From Mycolicibacterium komanii (GTDB lineage Bacteria > Actinomycetota > Actinomycetes > Mycobacteriales > Mycobacteriaceae): DNA of 64,000 nt. Position numbers and translations under genes: made by a program. Positions 39,118 to 47,269 of the stretch are shown here, piece by piece. The stretch is taken from contig NZ_CVTA01000005.1 in NCBI RefSeq assembly GCF_001050035.1, positions 80,001 to 144,000 on the forward strand, in the 5' to 3' direction. Within the stretch, counting starts at the first letter, position 1. Each line of letters starts with the position of its first letter. The notes below the pieces were generated by a model. It worked only from the letters and a program-made list of their open reading frames with translations. It was not told the origin of the DNA and did not search any database.

Positions 39118-39451
39118 CGTGCCGGTGTTCGAGGCTCCTTGGCAGGCACAGGCATTCGCGCTGACGGTGGCGCTGCACGAACGCGGTCTGTTCTCCTGGA
39201 CGGAATGGGCCTCGGCGCTCGCGGCCCAGATCCAACGTGCCCAAGCCACGGACGATCCGACCGACGGGTCCACCTACTATGCGCACTGGTTGTCCGCCGT
39301 CGAGTCCCTTGTCTTCGCCAAGGGCCTGACCACATCCGACCGCCTCCAGGCACGACGCGCCGCGTGGGATCGCGCCGCGCACGCAACGCCACACGGCCAG
39401 CCGATCCTGTTGGCCAGCGATCCACTTGCGGAAGCTAGCCGGCATCCGTGA
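39104..39451 (+). CDS. Nitrile hydratase activator / accessory protein
   Basis: This 115-residue protein with FEAPWQAQAFALTVALHERGLFSWTEWA matches the nitrile hydratase accessory family, which resembles the beta-subunit N-terminus and helps insert cobalt. The start is a TTG inside the beta gene, and coupling to beta translation is likely. This completes a self-contained nitrile hydratase unit; no amidase gene is nearby. Confidence 0.88.
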   Translation: MTPPDVPVFEAPWQAQAFALTVALHERGLFSWTEWASALAAQIQRAQATDDPTDGSTYYAHWLSAVESLVFAKGLTTSDRLQARRAAWDRAAHATPHGQPILLASDPLAEASRHP

Positions 39452-39492
39452 CGGCGAAGACGAAGTGTTGTGGCGCAGCTGAGTTGTAGGTC

Positions 39493-39691
39493 TACGGCAG
39501 CACCGTGCACAGCGCGTCCAGCGCGCCCGGCCATGCGCTGTCTGAGGGGGCCGCGTAGCCGATCATCAGGGCGTCCTGCTGGGGCAGCTGCCACCCGGAA
39601 TCCGCTACTTCGTAACGGAACTCCGCCATCCCGCTGACCGCCAGGCGCCCCGTCCGCACGGCCTCTCGCAGGGCGGCTCAGTCCGACGCGT
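39493..39691 (-). pseudogene. Remnant of a MocR-type (GntR-aminotransferase) regulator
   Basis: On the minus strand the frame reads AALREAVRTGRLAVSG, which resembles the N-terminal helix-turn-helix entrance of MocR proteins. It runs straight into WQLPQQDALMIGYAA and ALDALCTVLP with a stop, which resembles the extreme C-terminus of the aminotransferase half. An upstream in-frame stop interrupts it. About 60 codons are left of an expected 450 or so, so the middle has been deleted. The assignment is from pattern memory only. The rest of the gap to 39973 shows no gene. Confidence 0.45.
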
Positions 39692-39973
39692 AATACGGTC
39701 CGTTTAGTCAAGATGCAGGTCGATCCTGAGCACGGTAAGCGGGGCGGCCGCCGAATTGGCCCGTGAATTCATCATGAAAATGGACCATATCCCTATGCCA
39801 CTTGCCGCGTAGCGTCGGAGATGTAGCCCGGAATCAGTCCAGATTAGGACCCACCGATGGCCCTGCTGCCGCCGTTGGACGGACGCCGGACTGGGCCTCC
39901 ACATGGCCAACAAACGTTGTGCCACAACGCATCAGCGACCAGCGCAACAACGCACAAAGCAGAAAGGCGAGTG

Positions 39974-40648
39974 ATGGTTCACTCACACCGCGGGACGGCA
40001 TCGGAGGTCGGCAGCCCAACTACAGAGGCGACCCCCCAGGTCGTCAACAGCTCTCGGGCAGGCATGCGGATTTATGTCGCAGGCGCCTCTGGTGTTATCG
40101 GTAATCACCTGCTACCCCTGCTTGTTGACGCCGGTTACACGGTTGGCGCGATGACGAGGTCGGCAGCGAAGGCTCGTCGCCTGGCTTCCATGGGCGCGCA
40201 ACCGATCGTCTGCGACGTTTTCGACCGTCCGGCTCTCACGAACGCCGTTCGGACATTTTCGCCGGACCTACTCCTGCACGAATTGACCGATCTTCCCGAC
40301 GAGCTGAAGGACCTCCCGGAGATATCACTGCTGAATGCCCGAATTCGGGACGAGGGCACCCGCAATCTGCTCGATGCGATCGGGGACTTGGACGGCACCA
40401 AGGTGGTGGCCCAAAGTGTCGCGTGGACAATGCGTCCCGGTCCAGAAGCCGACGCGGTTGCCTCGCTCGAGCAAGCGGTGCTTGCTGTGAACGGCGTCGT
40501 CCTCCGCTATGGGTTTCTCTACGGTCCTGGTACGTACTATGAGACGGAGCTTCCCCCCGAGCCACGCGTGCATGTCGACGTTGCCGCGACTCGTACTTTC
40601 GACGCCCTCAGTGCGCCTTCCGGCGTCCAGACGATTGTCGATAACTGA
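39974..40648 (+). CDS. NAD-dependent epimerase-like protein, C-terminus shortened (possibly decayed)
   Basis: This 224-residue protein has a Rossmann start RIYVAGASGVIGNHLLPLL, 30 residues after the chosen ATG, then VAQSVAWTM and VVLRYGFLYGPGTYYE. After GPGTYYE the sequence jumps to RVHVDVAATRTFDAL and stops at GVQTIVDN, where relatives continue for roughly 80-100 residues (VDDEP and onward). Both an internal loss and a 3' truncation are suspected. The ATG at 39974 has AAAGG six bases upstream; 39857 and 40064 are alternatives. The stop is six bases before the LOG-like gene. Confidence 0.6.
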   Translation: MVHSHRGTASEVGSPTTEATPQVVNSSRAGMRIYVAGASGVIGNHLLPLLVDAGYTVGAMTRSAAKARRLASMGAQPIVCDVFDRPALTNAVRTFSPDLLLHELTDLPDELKDLPEISLLNARIRDEGTRNLLDAIGDLDGTKVVAQSVAWTMRPGPEADAVASLEQAVLAVNGVVLRYGFLYGPGTYYETELPPEPRVHVDVAATRTFDALSAPSGVQTIVDN

Positions 40649-40654
40649 CCCGAC

Positions 40655-41176
40655 ATGAACATCTGTGTATTCATGTCCGCAGCCGACCTCGACGAGCGCT
40701 ACACCCAGCCGGCCCGCGAGTTCGCCGAACTCATCGGCAGGGGTGGTCACACCCTGGTGTGGGGCGGGTCCGATACAGGGCTGATGAAGGTCGTGGCCGA
40801 CGGGGTACGAGAGTCCGGCGGGCGGCTCGAAGGAGTCTCGGTCGTCTTTCTGCAAGCCTGGGCCAGAGACGACGCCGACGAGATGGTGCTCGCGAAGGAT
40901 CTCGCCCAACGGAAAGCGCTGATGGTCGCCCGATCGGACGCGATAGTGATAATGCCGGGCGGTCTGGGCACGCTGGATGAGGCGACCGAAATGCTCGAAC
41001 TGAAGAAGCATGGCCTGCACGGCAAGCCGGTCGTGCTGCTGAACACGGCCGGCTTCTACGACGGGTTGAAACTGCAGCTCCGGCGGATGGAGGAGGACGG
41101 GTTCCTGCCAGTGACTCTCGCCGACCTGGTTTTCCTCGCCGACGACGGCGCCAGCGCACTCGCTTACTTGGAGTAG
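40655..41176 (+). CDS. LOG-family nucleotide hydrolase (cytokinin-activating type)
   Basis: This 173-residue protein has the family hallmark PGGLGTLDE, preceded by RKALMVARSDAIVIM, and the N-terminal CVFMSA and WGGSDTGLM (the usual GGGxxGLMG is varied). LOG enzymes split AMP-type cytokinin precursors or other nucleoside monophosphates into base and ribose phosphate. It ends the accessory island; the DUF4192 core gene follows. Confidence 0.88.
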   Translation: MNICVFMSAADLDERYTQPAREFAELIGRGGHTLVWGGSDTGLMKVVADGVRESGGRLEGVSVVFLQAWARDDADEMVLAKDLAQRKALMVARSDAIVIMPGGLGTLDEATEMLELKKHGLHGKPVVLLNTAGFYDGLKLQLRRMEEDGFLPVTLADLVFLADDGASALAYLE

Positions 41177-41404
41177 TCCGTCGGAACGCTTGGAGCATGC
41201 TCACGGCCGACTCGCCAATAAGGCTGCACCTGTGGCGGGCGGTGAAAAGCACTCATCGAGCCGAGACGGCCATTGTGGACCGCATGCTGGCGAAGTGCCG
41301 GGTTCGAAGCTGACTTCATCCCCAACCTCGTATTGATCCACAGCATCGCGGGCCGCCCCCGCCGACGGGCGCTGATCGTCCGAGCGGGCGGGGAGGCTCG
41401 GCCC

Positions 41405-42445
41405 ATGACGACCTCACCATCACCCGATTTCCAGCTCGACCGCCCGGCGGTCCTGATCGCCGCCCTGCCCGCCGTTCTGGGCTTCGTCCCGGAGAAGTCC
41501 CTCGTGCTCGTGACCGTAGACCGCGGCGCCCTGGGCTGCGTCATGCGGGTGGACCTCTCCGACGAGCTGCCCGAATCGGTGGAGCACATCGCCGAGGTCG
41601 CCGCGTCCGCGCGACCGGACGCGGCGATCGCCGTCGTCGTGGACGAGGACGGCGCAGGTTGCCGGCTCTGCAACGACGAATACCGCGAGCTGGCCGCGAT
41701 GCTGGCCTCCGCCCTCGCCGACCGGGGCATCGAACTGCTCGCCGCCCATGTCGTCGATCGGGTCGCGGCCGGCGGCCGTTGGCACTGTGCCGACGGTTGC
41801 GGCGCGTCGGGCACCGTGGACGATCCGGCCGCGTCGCCGCTGGCCATGGCCGCTGTGCTGGACGGGCGCAGGCTCTACACCCGCCGCGCCGAGCTCCAGA
41901 ACGTCATCGCGGTCACCGATCCCGCCCATGCAGACGCGCTGGCCGACCGCGTCGAGGACGCGTGCGCGGCGCGATCGGACGCCGACCCATGCCGCGACAT
42001 CGAGGCGGTGATGGCGGCGGCCACCCGTGTCGCCGAGGGGGCCGAGCTGTCCGACGAGACGCTCGTCCGGATCGCGGCCGCTCTGACCGATCTGCAGGTC
42101 CGTGACACGCTCTACGCTCTCGCGGTCGGCGAGCGCGCGCCCCAGGCCGAGACGTTGTGGGCGGAGCTGTCGCGGCGGCTACCGGAGCAGTGGCGGGCCG
42201 AGGCCCTGGTGCTGCTGGCGTTCTCAGCGTACGCGCGCGGCGACGGTCCGCTGGCCGGCGTGTCGCTGGAGGCGGCGCTGCGGTGTGACGGCACGCATCG
42301 GATGGCGGGAATGCTCGACACGGCGCTGCAGTCCGGGCTGCGGCCGGAGCAGATTCGGGAGCTGGCGGCCACGGGGTACCGCTTGGCCGACCAGCTGGGG
42401 GTGCGGTTACCGCCGCGGCAGGCGTTCGGGAGACGGGCCGGCTGA
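41405..42445 (+). CDS. DUF4192 protein (Rv2712c-like)
   Basis: This 346-residue protein has the DUF4192 start (RPAVLIAALPAVLGFVPEKSLVLVTV) and the later LLAFSAYARGDGPLAGVSLEAAL. It has no membrane helix or known catalytic motif. The ATG at 41405 has the ribosome site GGGGAGG eight bases upstream. It lies tail-to-tail with ideR in mycobacteria. Function unknown. Confidence 0.88.
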   Translation: MTTSPSPDFQLDRPAVLIAALPAVLGFVPEKSLVLVTVDRGALGCVMRVDLSDELPESVEHIAEVAASARPDAAIAVVVDEDGAGCRLCNDEYRELAAMLASALADRGIELLAAHVVDRVAAGGRWHCADGCGASGTVDDPAASPLAMAAVLDGRRLYTRRAELQNVIAVTDPAHADALADRVEDACAARSDADPCRDIEAVMAAATRVAEGAELSDETLVRIAAALTDLQVRDTLYALAVGERAPQAETLWAELSRRLPEQWRAEALVLLAFSAYARGDGPLAGVSLEAALRCDGTHRMAGMLDTALQSGLRPEQIRELAATGYRLADQLGVRLPPRQAFGRRAG

Positions 42446-42474
42446 TCGCCGACCGGCGAGCACGATCGGCTGGG

Positions 42475-43170
42475 TCAGACCTTCTCGACCTTGACGGCGT
42501 GGGCCATGTGGTGGGGCAACTCGACCTGTTCGTGTCCGGGGATCACGATCATCACCCCGCCGTGGTCGTTGGTCTGCACGGTCACGCGAGCGTTGGGCAC
42601 CACACCCGCGTCCTTGAGCCGGCTGATGAGGTCGACGTCGCCCTGGACGTGCTCGGTCAGCTGCCGCACCACCACCGCGACGGGCATCCCCGCGGGCAGT
42701 TCGGTCAGGCGCACGAGGTTCAGGGGGTCGCGATCGGAGGAGGTGCTGATCAGGCCCAGCTCCGAGAGCCCGGGGATCGGGTTGCCGAACGGGGAGGTGG
42801 TCGGGTTGTTGAGCACCTGGACGAGCCGGCGCTCGACGTCCTCGCTCATCACGTGCTCCCAGCGGCACGCCTCGGCGTGGACTTCCTCCCAGGGCAGGCC
42901 GATGACGTCGACGAGCAGCCGCTCGGCGAGTCGGTGCTTGCGCATGACCGCGACGGCGAGGGCGCGGCCCTTCTCGGTCAGCTCGAGATGGCGGTCCCCG
43001 GCGACGTGCAGCAGGCCGTCGCGCTCCATGCGGGACACCGTCTGGCTGACGGTCGGGCCGCTCTGATCGAGACGTTCCGCGATGCGTGCACGCAGGGGCA
43101 CCACGCCCTCTTCCTCGAGGTCGTAGATCGTCCGCAGGTACATCTCTGTGGTGTCGACCAGATCATTCAT
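42475..43170 (-). CDS. ideR: IdeR, iron-dependent regulator
   Basis: This 231-residue DtxR-family repressor controls siderophore and iron-storage genes. It has the helix-turn-helix (IAERLDQSGPTVSQTVSRME), metal ligands in MRKHRLAERLLVDV, EACRWEHVMS and the C-terminal SH3-like domain (VTVQTNDHGGVMIVIPGHEQVEL). It follows sigB on the same strand across a terminator. No IdeR box of its own was seen in front of it. Confidence 0.97.
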   Translation of the reverse strand: MNDLVDTTEMYLRTIYDLEEEGVVPLRARIAERLDQSGPTVSQTVSRMERDGLLHVAGDRHLELTEKGRALAVAVMRKHRLAERLLVDVIGLPWEEVHAEACRWEHVMSEDVERRLVQVLNNPTTSPFGNPIPGLSELGLISTSSDRDPLNLVRLTELPAGMPVAVVVRQLTEHVQGDVDLISRLKDAGVVPNARVTVQTNDHGGVMIVIPGHEQVELPHHMAHAVKVEKV

Positions 43171-43254
43171 TGCGCTAACCCTCCGTCGAAGGCGAGTCTA
43201 CCGGCTTGAGGGCCTGAACTGCGTTGTTACGTCTGCGACACCGGCCCAGACGAA

Positions 43255-43288
43255 ACGATCCCCGCCGGGCCGTGCCGGCGGGGATCGT
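43255..43288 (-). terminator. Terminator after sigB
   Basis: A perfect 14-bp stem, ACGATCCCCGCCGG (43255-43268) pairing with 43275-43288, encloses a 6-base loop. On the sigB strand it begins 12 bases after the stop and is followed by TTTCG. It separates sigB from ideR transcripts. Confidence 0.85.
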
Positions 43289-43299
43289 CATCGGGGCTT

Positions 43300-44259
43300 C
43301 TAGCTGGCGTAGGAGCGGAGCCGATCCGCGCGTTCGCCGTTGCGGAGCTTGGCCATGACCTCGCGCTCGATCTGGCGGACCCGCTCACGGGACAGCCCGA
43401 ACAGCTTGCCGATCTGGTCGAGGGTGCGGGGCTGGCCATCGTCGAGGCCGAACCGCAGCCGGATCACCTGCTGCTCGCGTTCGTCGAGCGTGGCGAGCAC
43501 GTGCCGGATGTCGGTGTGCAGCAGCTCGGAGATGACCGCGTTCTCGGCGGACATCGCTTCGGCATCTTCGATGAAGTCGCCCAAGGGGGCTTCCTCGTCG
43601 CTGCCGACCGGCATGTCGAGGCTCACCGGGTCGCGGCTGTGCTCGAGCAGATCGTTGATCTTCTCGACCGGGATGCCGGACTCGGCCGCCAGTTCCTCAT
43701 CGGTGGCTTCACGTCCGAGGTTCTGGTGCATCTCGCGCTTGATTCGAGCCAGCTTGTTGACCTGCTCGACCAGGTGCACCGGAAGCCGGATGGTGCGGCT
43801 CTGGTCGGCCATGCCGCGGGTGATCGCCTGGCGGATCCACCACGTGGCGTACGTCGAGAACTTGAATCCCTTGGCGTAGTCGAACTTTTCCATCGCCCGG
43901 ATCAGGCCCAGGTTGCCTTCCTGGATCAGGTCGAGCAGCGGCATCCCGCGACCGGTGTAGCGCTTCGCCAGCGACACCACCAGGCGCAGGTTCGCCTCGA
44001 GGAGATGGCGCCGCGCGGCCTCGCCGTCGCGGACCACCGCGGCAAGATCACGTTTGCGGTTCTCTCCCAAGCGCTTCCGCGTCTCGAGCAGATGCTTGGC
44101 GTAAAGCCCAGCCTCGATCCGCTTTGCGAGTTCCACCTCGTCGGCGGCGTTGAGCAAGGCCGTTTTGCCAATGCCATTGAGGTACACGCGCACGAGGTCA
44201 GCCGCTGGACTCTGCGCGTCCAGGTCCTGCTCGAAGCGGATGGTGCTGGCATTTGCCAT
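43300..44259 (-). CDS. sigB: RNA polymerase sigma factor SigB
   Basis: This 319-residue stress and stationary-phase sigma factor is closely related to SigA but lacks the long N-terminal region. Region 2 ([44 protein letters not shown], here in part) and region 4 ([24 protein letters not shown]) are intact. The ATG at 44259 has AGGAGG five bases upstream. The upstream ECF-type promoter (44296-44323) suggests control by SigE/SigH. Confidence 0.97.
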   Translation of the reverse strand: MANASTIRFEQDLDAQSPAADLVRVYLNGIGKTALLNAADEVELAKRIEAGLYAKHLLETRKRLGENRKRDLAAVVRDGEAARRHLLEANLRLVVSLAKRYTGRGMPLLDLIQEGNLGLIRAMEKFDYAKGFKFSTYATWWIRQAITRGMADQSRTIRLPVHLVEQVNKLARIKREMHQNLGREATDEELAAESGIPVEKINDLLEHSRDPVSLDMPVGSDEEAPLGDFIEDAEAMSAENAVISELLHTDIRHVLATLDEREQQVIRLRFGLDDGQPRTLDQIGKLFGLSRERVRQIEREVMAKLRNGERADRLRSYAS

Positions 44260-44295
44260 GACGGCCTCCTGATCAAGTCGAACTGTCATGAGCTA

Positions 44296-44323
44296 CAACG
44301 CCCACGAGGTCCAAAGAGTTCCC
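44296..44323 (-). promoter_or_regulatory. ECF-type promoter of sigB (GGGAAC-N17-CGTTG)
   Basis: On the sigB strand GGGAAC (44323-44318) and CGTTG (44300-44296) are 17 bases apart. That matches the GGAAC/CGTT pattern recognised by mycobacterial SigE, SigH and SigL, which are known to drive sigB in M. tuberculosis. It lies 37 bases upstream of the ATG. Confidence 0.7.
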
Positions 44324-44406
44324 AGCCATTGGCTGGTTCACACCTTCTGATCAGCGGTTTCTCGGCGAGGACCTGAGAATGTCCTTAGAAAAGCGCTAGA
44401 AGCGTC

Positions 44407-44826
44407 TCAGCTGGGAACATCACCGTTCGAGGCGCGTCCCTCGGGTTGCGGCGTCGCGATGGTGCCGTGTTCGAGCGCCGGCCGCTCGGCGGTCGCAACT
44501 TCCGGGGAGTGGTGCCGGTTGTCGTAGCGACGCGGCTCCTCGGGCCGGCGCGGCGGGCGGTCGTTGGCGATGAGAACGGCGATCCACGGCAGCGGAATGG
44601 AACCGACCAGGATGGCCAGCGAGATCAGCCCGTTGTGCCAGATGCCGTATGCGACCGCGGCCAGGACGAGGGCCGGGATACGAAACGACATGATCGTCAG
44701 GTATTTCCGAACCCGTTGGCGGTGCTGTTCCTCGTAGGCGGGGGCGGCACGAGTGATCAGGACGGGCCGACCGTCGTCGTCGAAACTCAGCTCGGGGCTT
44801 TGTTTCATGACTCCACTGTTCCACAT
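44407..44826 (-). CDS. DUF3099 membrane protein (Rv2709-like)
   Basis: This 139-residue protein has two hydrophobic helices (ALVLAAVAYGIWHNGLISLAI and LVGSIPLPWIAVLIA) between charged ends; PVLITRAAPAYEEQHRQRVRKY is typical of DUF3099. The ATG at 44826 has GGAG five bases upstream; 44808 is an alternative. It is divergent from the DUF3039 gene with 39 bases between starts. Confidence 0.85.
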   Translation of the reverse strand: MWNSGVMKQSPELSFDDDGRPVLITRAAPAYEEQHRQRVRKYLTIMSFRIPALVLAAVAYGIWHNGLISLAILVGSIPLPWIAVLIANDRPPRRPEEPRRYDNRHHSPEVATAERPALEHGTIATPQPEGRASNGDVPS

Positions 44827-44865
44827 TGTGGCTCCGCTGTACGGGTCGGTTTTCTTACGGGCAAA

Positions 44866-45111
44866 ATGGTGGTCATGCAAACCCAGACGATCGAGCGCAC
44901 CGACACCGACGAACGCGTCGACGACGGGACTGACAGCGATACCCCGAAGTTCTTCCACTATGTCAAGAAGGACAAGATCGCCGAGAGCGCGGTGATGGGA
45001 ACCCACGTCGTCGCCTTGTGTGGTGAGGTGTTTCCGGTGACGAAGTCGGCCAAGCCGGGTTCTCCGGTGTGCCCGGACTGCAAGCGCATCTACGAGCAGC
45101 TCAAGAAGTAG
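44866..45111 (+). CDS. DUF3039 small zinc-binding-type protein (Rv2708c-like)
   Basis: This 81-residue protein has a conserved core FFHYVKKDKIAESAVMGTHVVALCGEVF and a likely metal pair at the end, ALCGEVF and VCPDCKRIYEQL (C-x22-C-x2-C). The start could be 44866 or the ATG at 44875. Function unknown; it is conserved in actinobacteria. Confidence 0.87.
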   Translation: MVVMQTQTIERTDTDERVDDGTDSDTPKFFHYVKKDKIAESAVMGTHVVALCGEVFPVTKSAKPGSPVCPDCKRIYEQLKK

Positions 45112-46093
45112 CGCGGTCGGCCGCCGTGCCCGGCGCGGGCGCCGGGTCCTCGGCCGAGACGCCGTTGAGTGATTCGGCCTTCTCCTTCAGCCACCACCGG
45201 AACCGCTTGGCGTGGGTGTCTGCGGCCGGCCACTCGTCCTGGACGGCGGCGTTGAGTTCGGCTCCGATCATGATCGCGAACCCGAGGAAGAATGCGAACA
45301 GCAGAAAGGCGATCGGCGTCGCCAACGCGCCGTAGGTGTAGCCGGTCGCGGTGATCCACGTCAGGTAGAAGCGCAGCCCGAACGTCGCCAGCAGGAACAC
45401 CACGGTCGCCAGGATCGAACCCAGCAGCAGCCGGTGCGACGGCAACGGCTTGGGCAGTGACACCCGGTAGAGGATGTTGACCGACACGATCAGCACCAGG
45501 ATCAGCACCGGGTAGTACCCGAAGCGCAGGATGTGGTCCCAGCTGTCGGGGATGAATCCCGCGATCTTGCGCGGTCCCAACGCGACGAACGGCGCCGCCA
45601 GGATCGCTCCGACCAGCATCACCACGTACAGGCCCAGCGCGTAGAACCGCTGGCGCACCGGATGGCGCAGCGGCGTCTGGTCGTGCGCCTCGGTGATCGA
45701 ATCGACGAACGCCGAGATCGCCGACGACCCGGCCCACAGCGAGATCACGAACCCCACCGAGACCACCTCGCCCCGAGCGCCCTTGACGATGTCGCGAACC
45801 GTCGGCTCGATGATCTCGGTCACCACGTTGGTGGAGAAGAACCGCGCGGCGGTGTCGACGATCTGCTCTTGAATCATCGGAAGCGTCTCGGGCCCGAACA
45901 GCGGGGCGATGTACGCCAGGCTGCCGAGCATTCCGAGAAGCAGCGGGGGAAGCGACAAAGCAGACCAGAACGCCGCCTGCGCGGACTCCGAGAAGATCGA
46001 GTCGTCCCAGCTCTTGGACAGGGTGCGCCGCACGATGTGCCGGATGTGGTGGCGCGACGGCTTCGTCGGCAGCGGCCGGGGCTGGTCACTCAT
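45101..46093 (-). CDS. YihY/BrkB-family membrane protein (Rv2707-like)
   Basis: This 330-residue protein has six hydrophobic helices and the YihY signature (WDDSIFSESAQAAFWSALSLPPLLLGMLG at the first helix, partly quoted). A hydrophilic tail contains WPAADTHAKRFRWWLKEK. The family was once called RNase BN but is now seen as a transporter-like membrane protein. Its stop overlaps the DUF3039 stop region by 11 bases (convergent). Confidence 0.88.
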   Translation of the reverse strand: MSDQPRPLPTKPSRHHIRHIVRRTLSKSWDDSIFSESAQAAFWSALSLPPLLLGMLGSLAYIAPLFGPETLPMIQEQIVDTAARFFSTNVVTEIIEPTVRDIVKGARGEVVSVGFVISLWAGSSAISAFVDSITEAHDQTPLRHPVRQRFYALGLYVVMLVGAILAAPFVALGPRKIAGFIPDSWDHILRFGYYPVLILVLIVSVNILYRVSLPKPLPSHRLLLGSILATVVFLLATFGLRFYLTWITATGYTYGALATPIAFLLFAFFLGFAIMIGAELNAAVQDEWPAADTHAKRFRWWLKEKAESLNGVSAEDPAPAPGTAADRATS

Positions 46094-46157
46094 GACCAGT
46101 CCAGCATTACTGACGAAAGGTGCTCCTGCCCAGAGCGGCTGTCAGCCGTGTCGGGCG

Positions 46158-46352
46158 CTATGCCTCCACCGGGCTGACTTCGAGGACGGCGGCCAGCTCG
46201 ATCAGCTTGGCCTCGTGCTCGTTGGCGTGGTGCTGGCAGAAGAGCAACTCCGCTCCCGAGGGCAGCTTCGCACGGACCCGTGCAGCGGCGCCGCAACGAT
46301 CGCAGCGGTCAGCCCGGGTCAGTGGGGGACTGGTGAGCGTTGCGTTCGTCAT
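46158..46352 (-). CDS. Small zinc-finger-like protein (DUF7455 type)
   Basis: This 64-residue protein has RCDRCGAAARV and LLFCQHHANEHEAKL (C-x2-C, then C-x2-H-H), a likely single zinc site. It resembles a short mycobacterial family near sigA/sigB; the DUF number is from memory. The ATG at 46352 gives MTNATLTSPPL. Confidence 0.8.
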   Translation of the reverse strand: MTNATLTSPPLTRADRCDRCGAAARVRAKLPSGAELLFCQHHANEHEAKLIELAAVLEVSPVEA

Positions 46353-46482
46353 TGCGGACCTCCGTACTGTCGCGTGCATCTACTGTCTCAGACGTTTTGG
46401 CATTCGGCGTTGTTCCCAAAGGCTTTACCGGTGTGTCGTGTCTCACCGTTACCTCGAGTTGCCGACACGGCAGGCTGGCGAT

Positions 46483-46860
46483 ATGAACTCGGCGCCCACC
46501 GTACTGGTCCACTTGTGTAGCAAAGACGAATGGCGGTCCGCACAGGCGCACGGCGAGCATCGCCCCGATTCGTTGGCCGCAGTCGGTTTCGTGCATCTCT
46601 CGACACCCGAGCAGGTGCACCTGCCGGCCAACCGGCTGTACGCCGGTCGCACCGACCTGGCCCTGCTCCACATCGACGCCGCACGACTGTCCTCTCCGAT
46701 TCGCTGGGAACGCGGTGTGCCCGCTGATCCCGTGGGGATGGTGTTCCCACATCTGTACGGGCCTTTGCCAATCGGGACTGTGATCCGCGTCACTTCTTAT
46801 CTGCCCGACGCCGACGGCCGGTTCGCTCCGCCGGCGCCCTGGTTCGGATCCTCGACGTAG
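46483..46860 (+). CDS. DUF952 protein
   Basis: This 125-residue protein with VLVHLCSKDEWRSAQ, GFVHLSTPEQV and FPHLYGPLPIGTVIRV is typical of DUF952, which is related in fold to glutathione-transferase-like or ADP-ribosyl-type domains; activity unknown. The 3' end overlaps the converging RidA gene by 64 bases, so both proteins share coding DNA on opposite strands. Confidence 0.85.
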   Translation: MNSAPTVLVHLCSKDEWRSAQAHGEHRPDSLAAVGFVHLSTPEQVHLPANRLYAGRTDLALLHIDAARLSSPIRWERGVPADPVGMVFPHLYGPLPIGTVIRVTSYLPDADGRFAPPAPWFGSST

Positions 46861-47213
46861 GCGTCGGCCTCGATCTCCACGAGGAGGTCCGGCGCGATCA
46901 GTGCGGCCACCTCCACCATCGTGGCCGCGGGACGGATGTCGCCGAACACTTCGACGTGCACGGCCCCGACGTCGCGCCACATCGAGATGTCGGTGACGTA
47001 GATGCGGGTGCGCACCACGTCGGACAGCGAGGCACCCGTCTCGCGCAGGGCGGTCTCGATGCGTCTGAGGGCGTCGCGCGTCTGGGCGGCGGCGTCTTCT
47101 CCAGCGCCGGTGGTGCCGGCCACGGCGACGTAGGGGCCGGTGCGCACCGCCCGCGAGTAGCCCACCGCGGCCTCATACTGCGAGCCGGAAGAGATGTTGC
47201 GCCGCTCTCGCAT
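46797..47213 (-). CDS. RidA/YjgF-family protein
   Basis: This 138-residue protein shows the RidA fold: YSRAVRTGPYVAVAGTTGAG, then a central helix (ALRRIETALRETGASLSDVVRTRIYVTD). The arginine of the classic active site occurs in VVRTRIYV. Members remove reactive enamines or have unrelated roles, and this subgroup is not characterised. It overlaps the DUF952 gene at the 3' end. Confidence 0.87.
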   Translation of the reverse strand: MRERRNISSGSQYEAAVGYSRAVRTGPYVAVAGTTGAGEDAAAQTRDALRRIETALRETGASLSDVVRTRIYVTDISMWRDVGAVHVEVFGDIRPAATMVEVAALIAPDLLVEIEADAYVEDPNQGAGGANRPSASGR

Positions 47214-47269
47214 GGCATCAAACTAGATCACTTACGAGGCCGGGAGGGCCCTACGTACACTTACAAATC

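Noticed and set aside
42475..43254. IdeR box near ideR or sigB
   Set aside because: No stretch resembling TTAGGTTAGGCTAACCTAA was seen on either strand.
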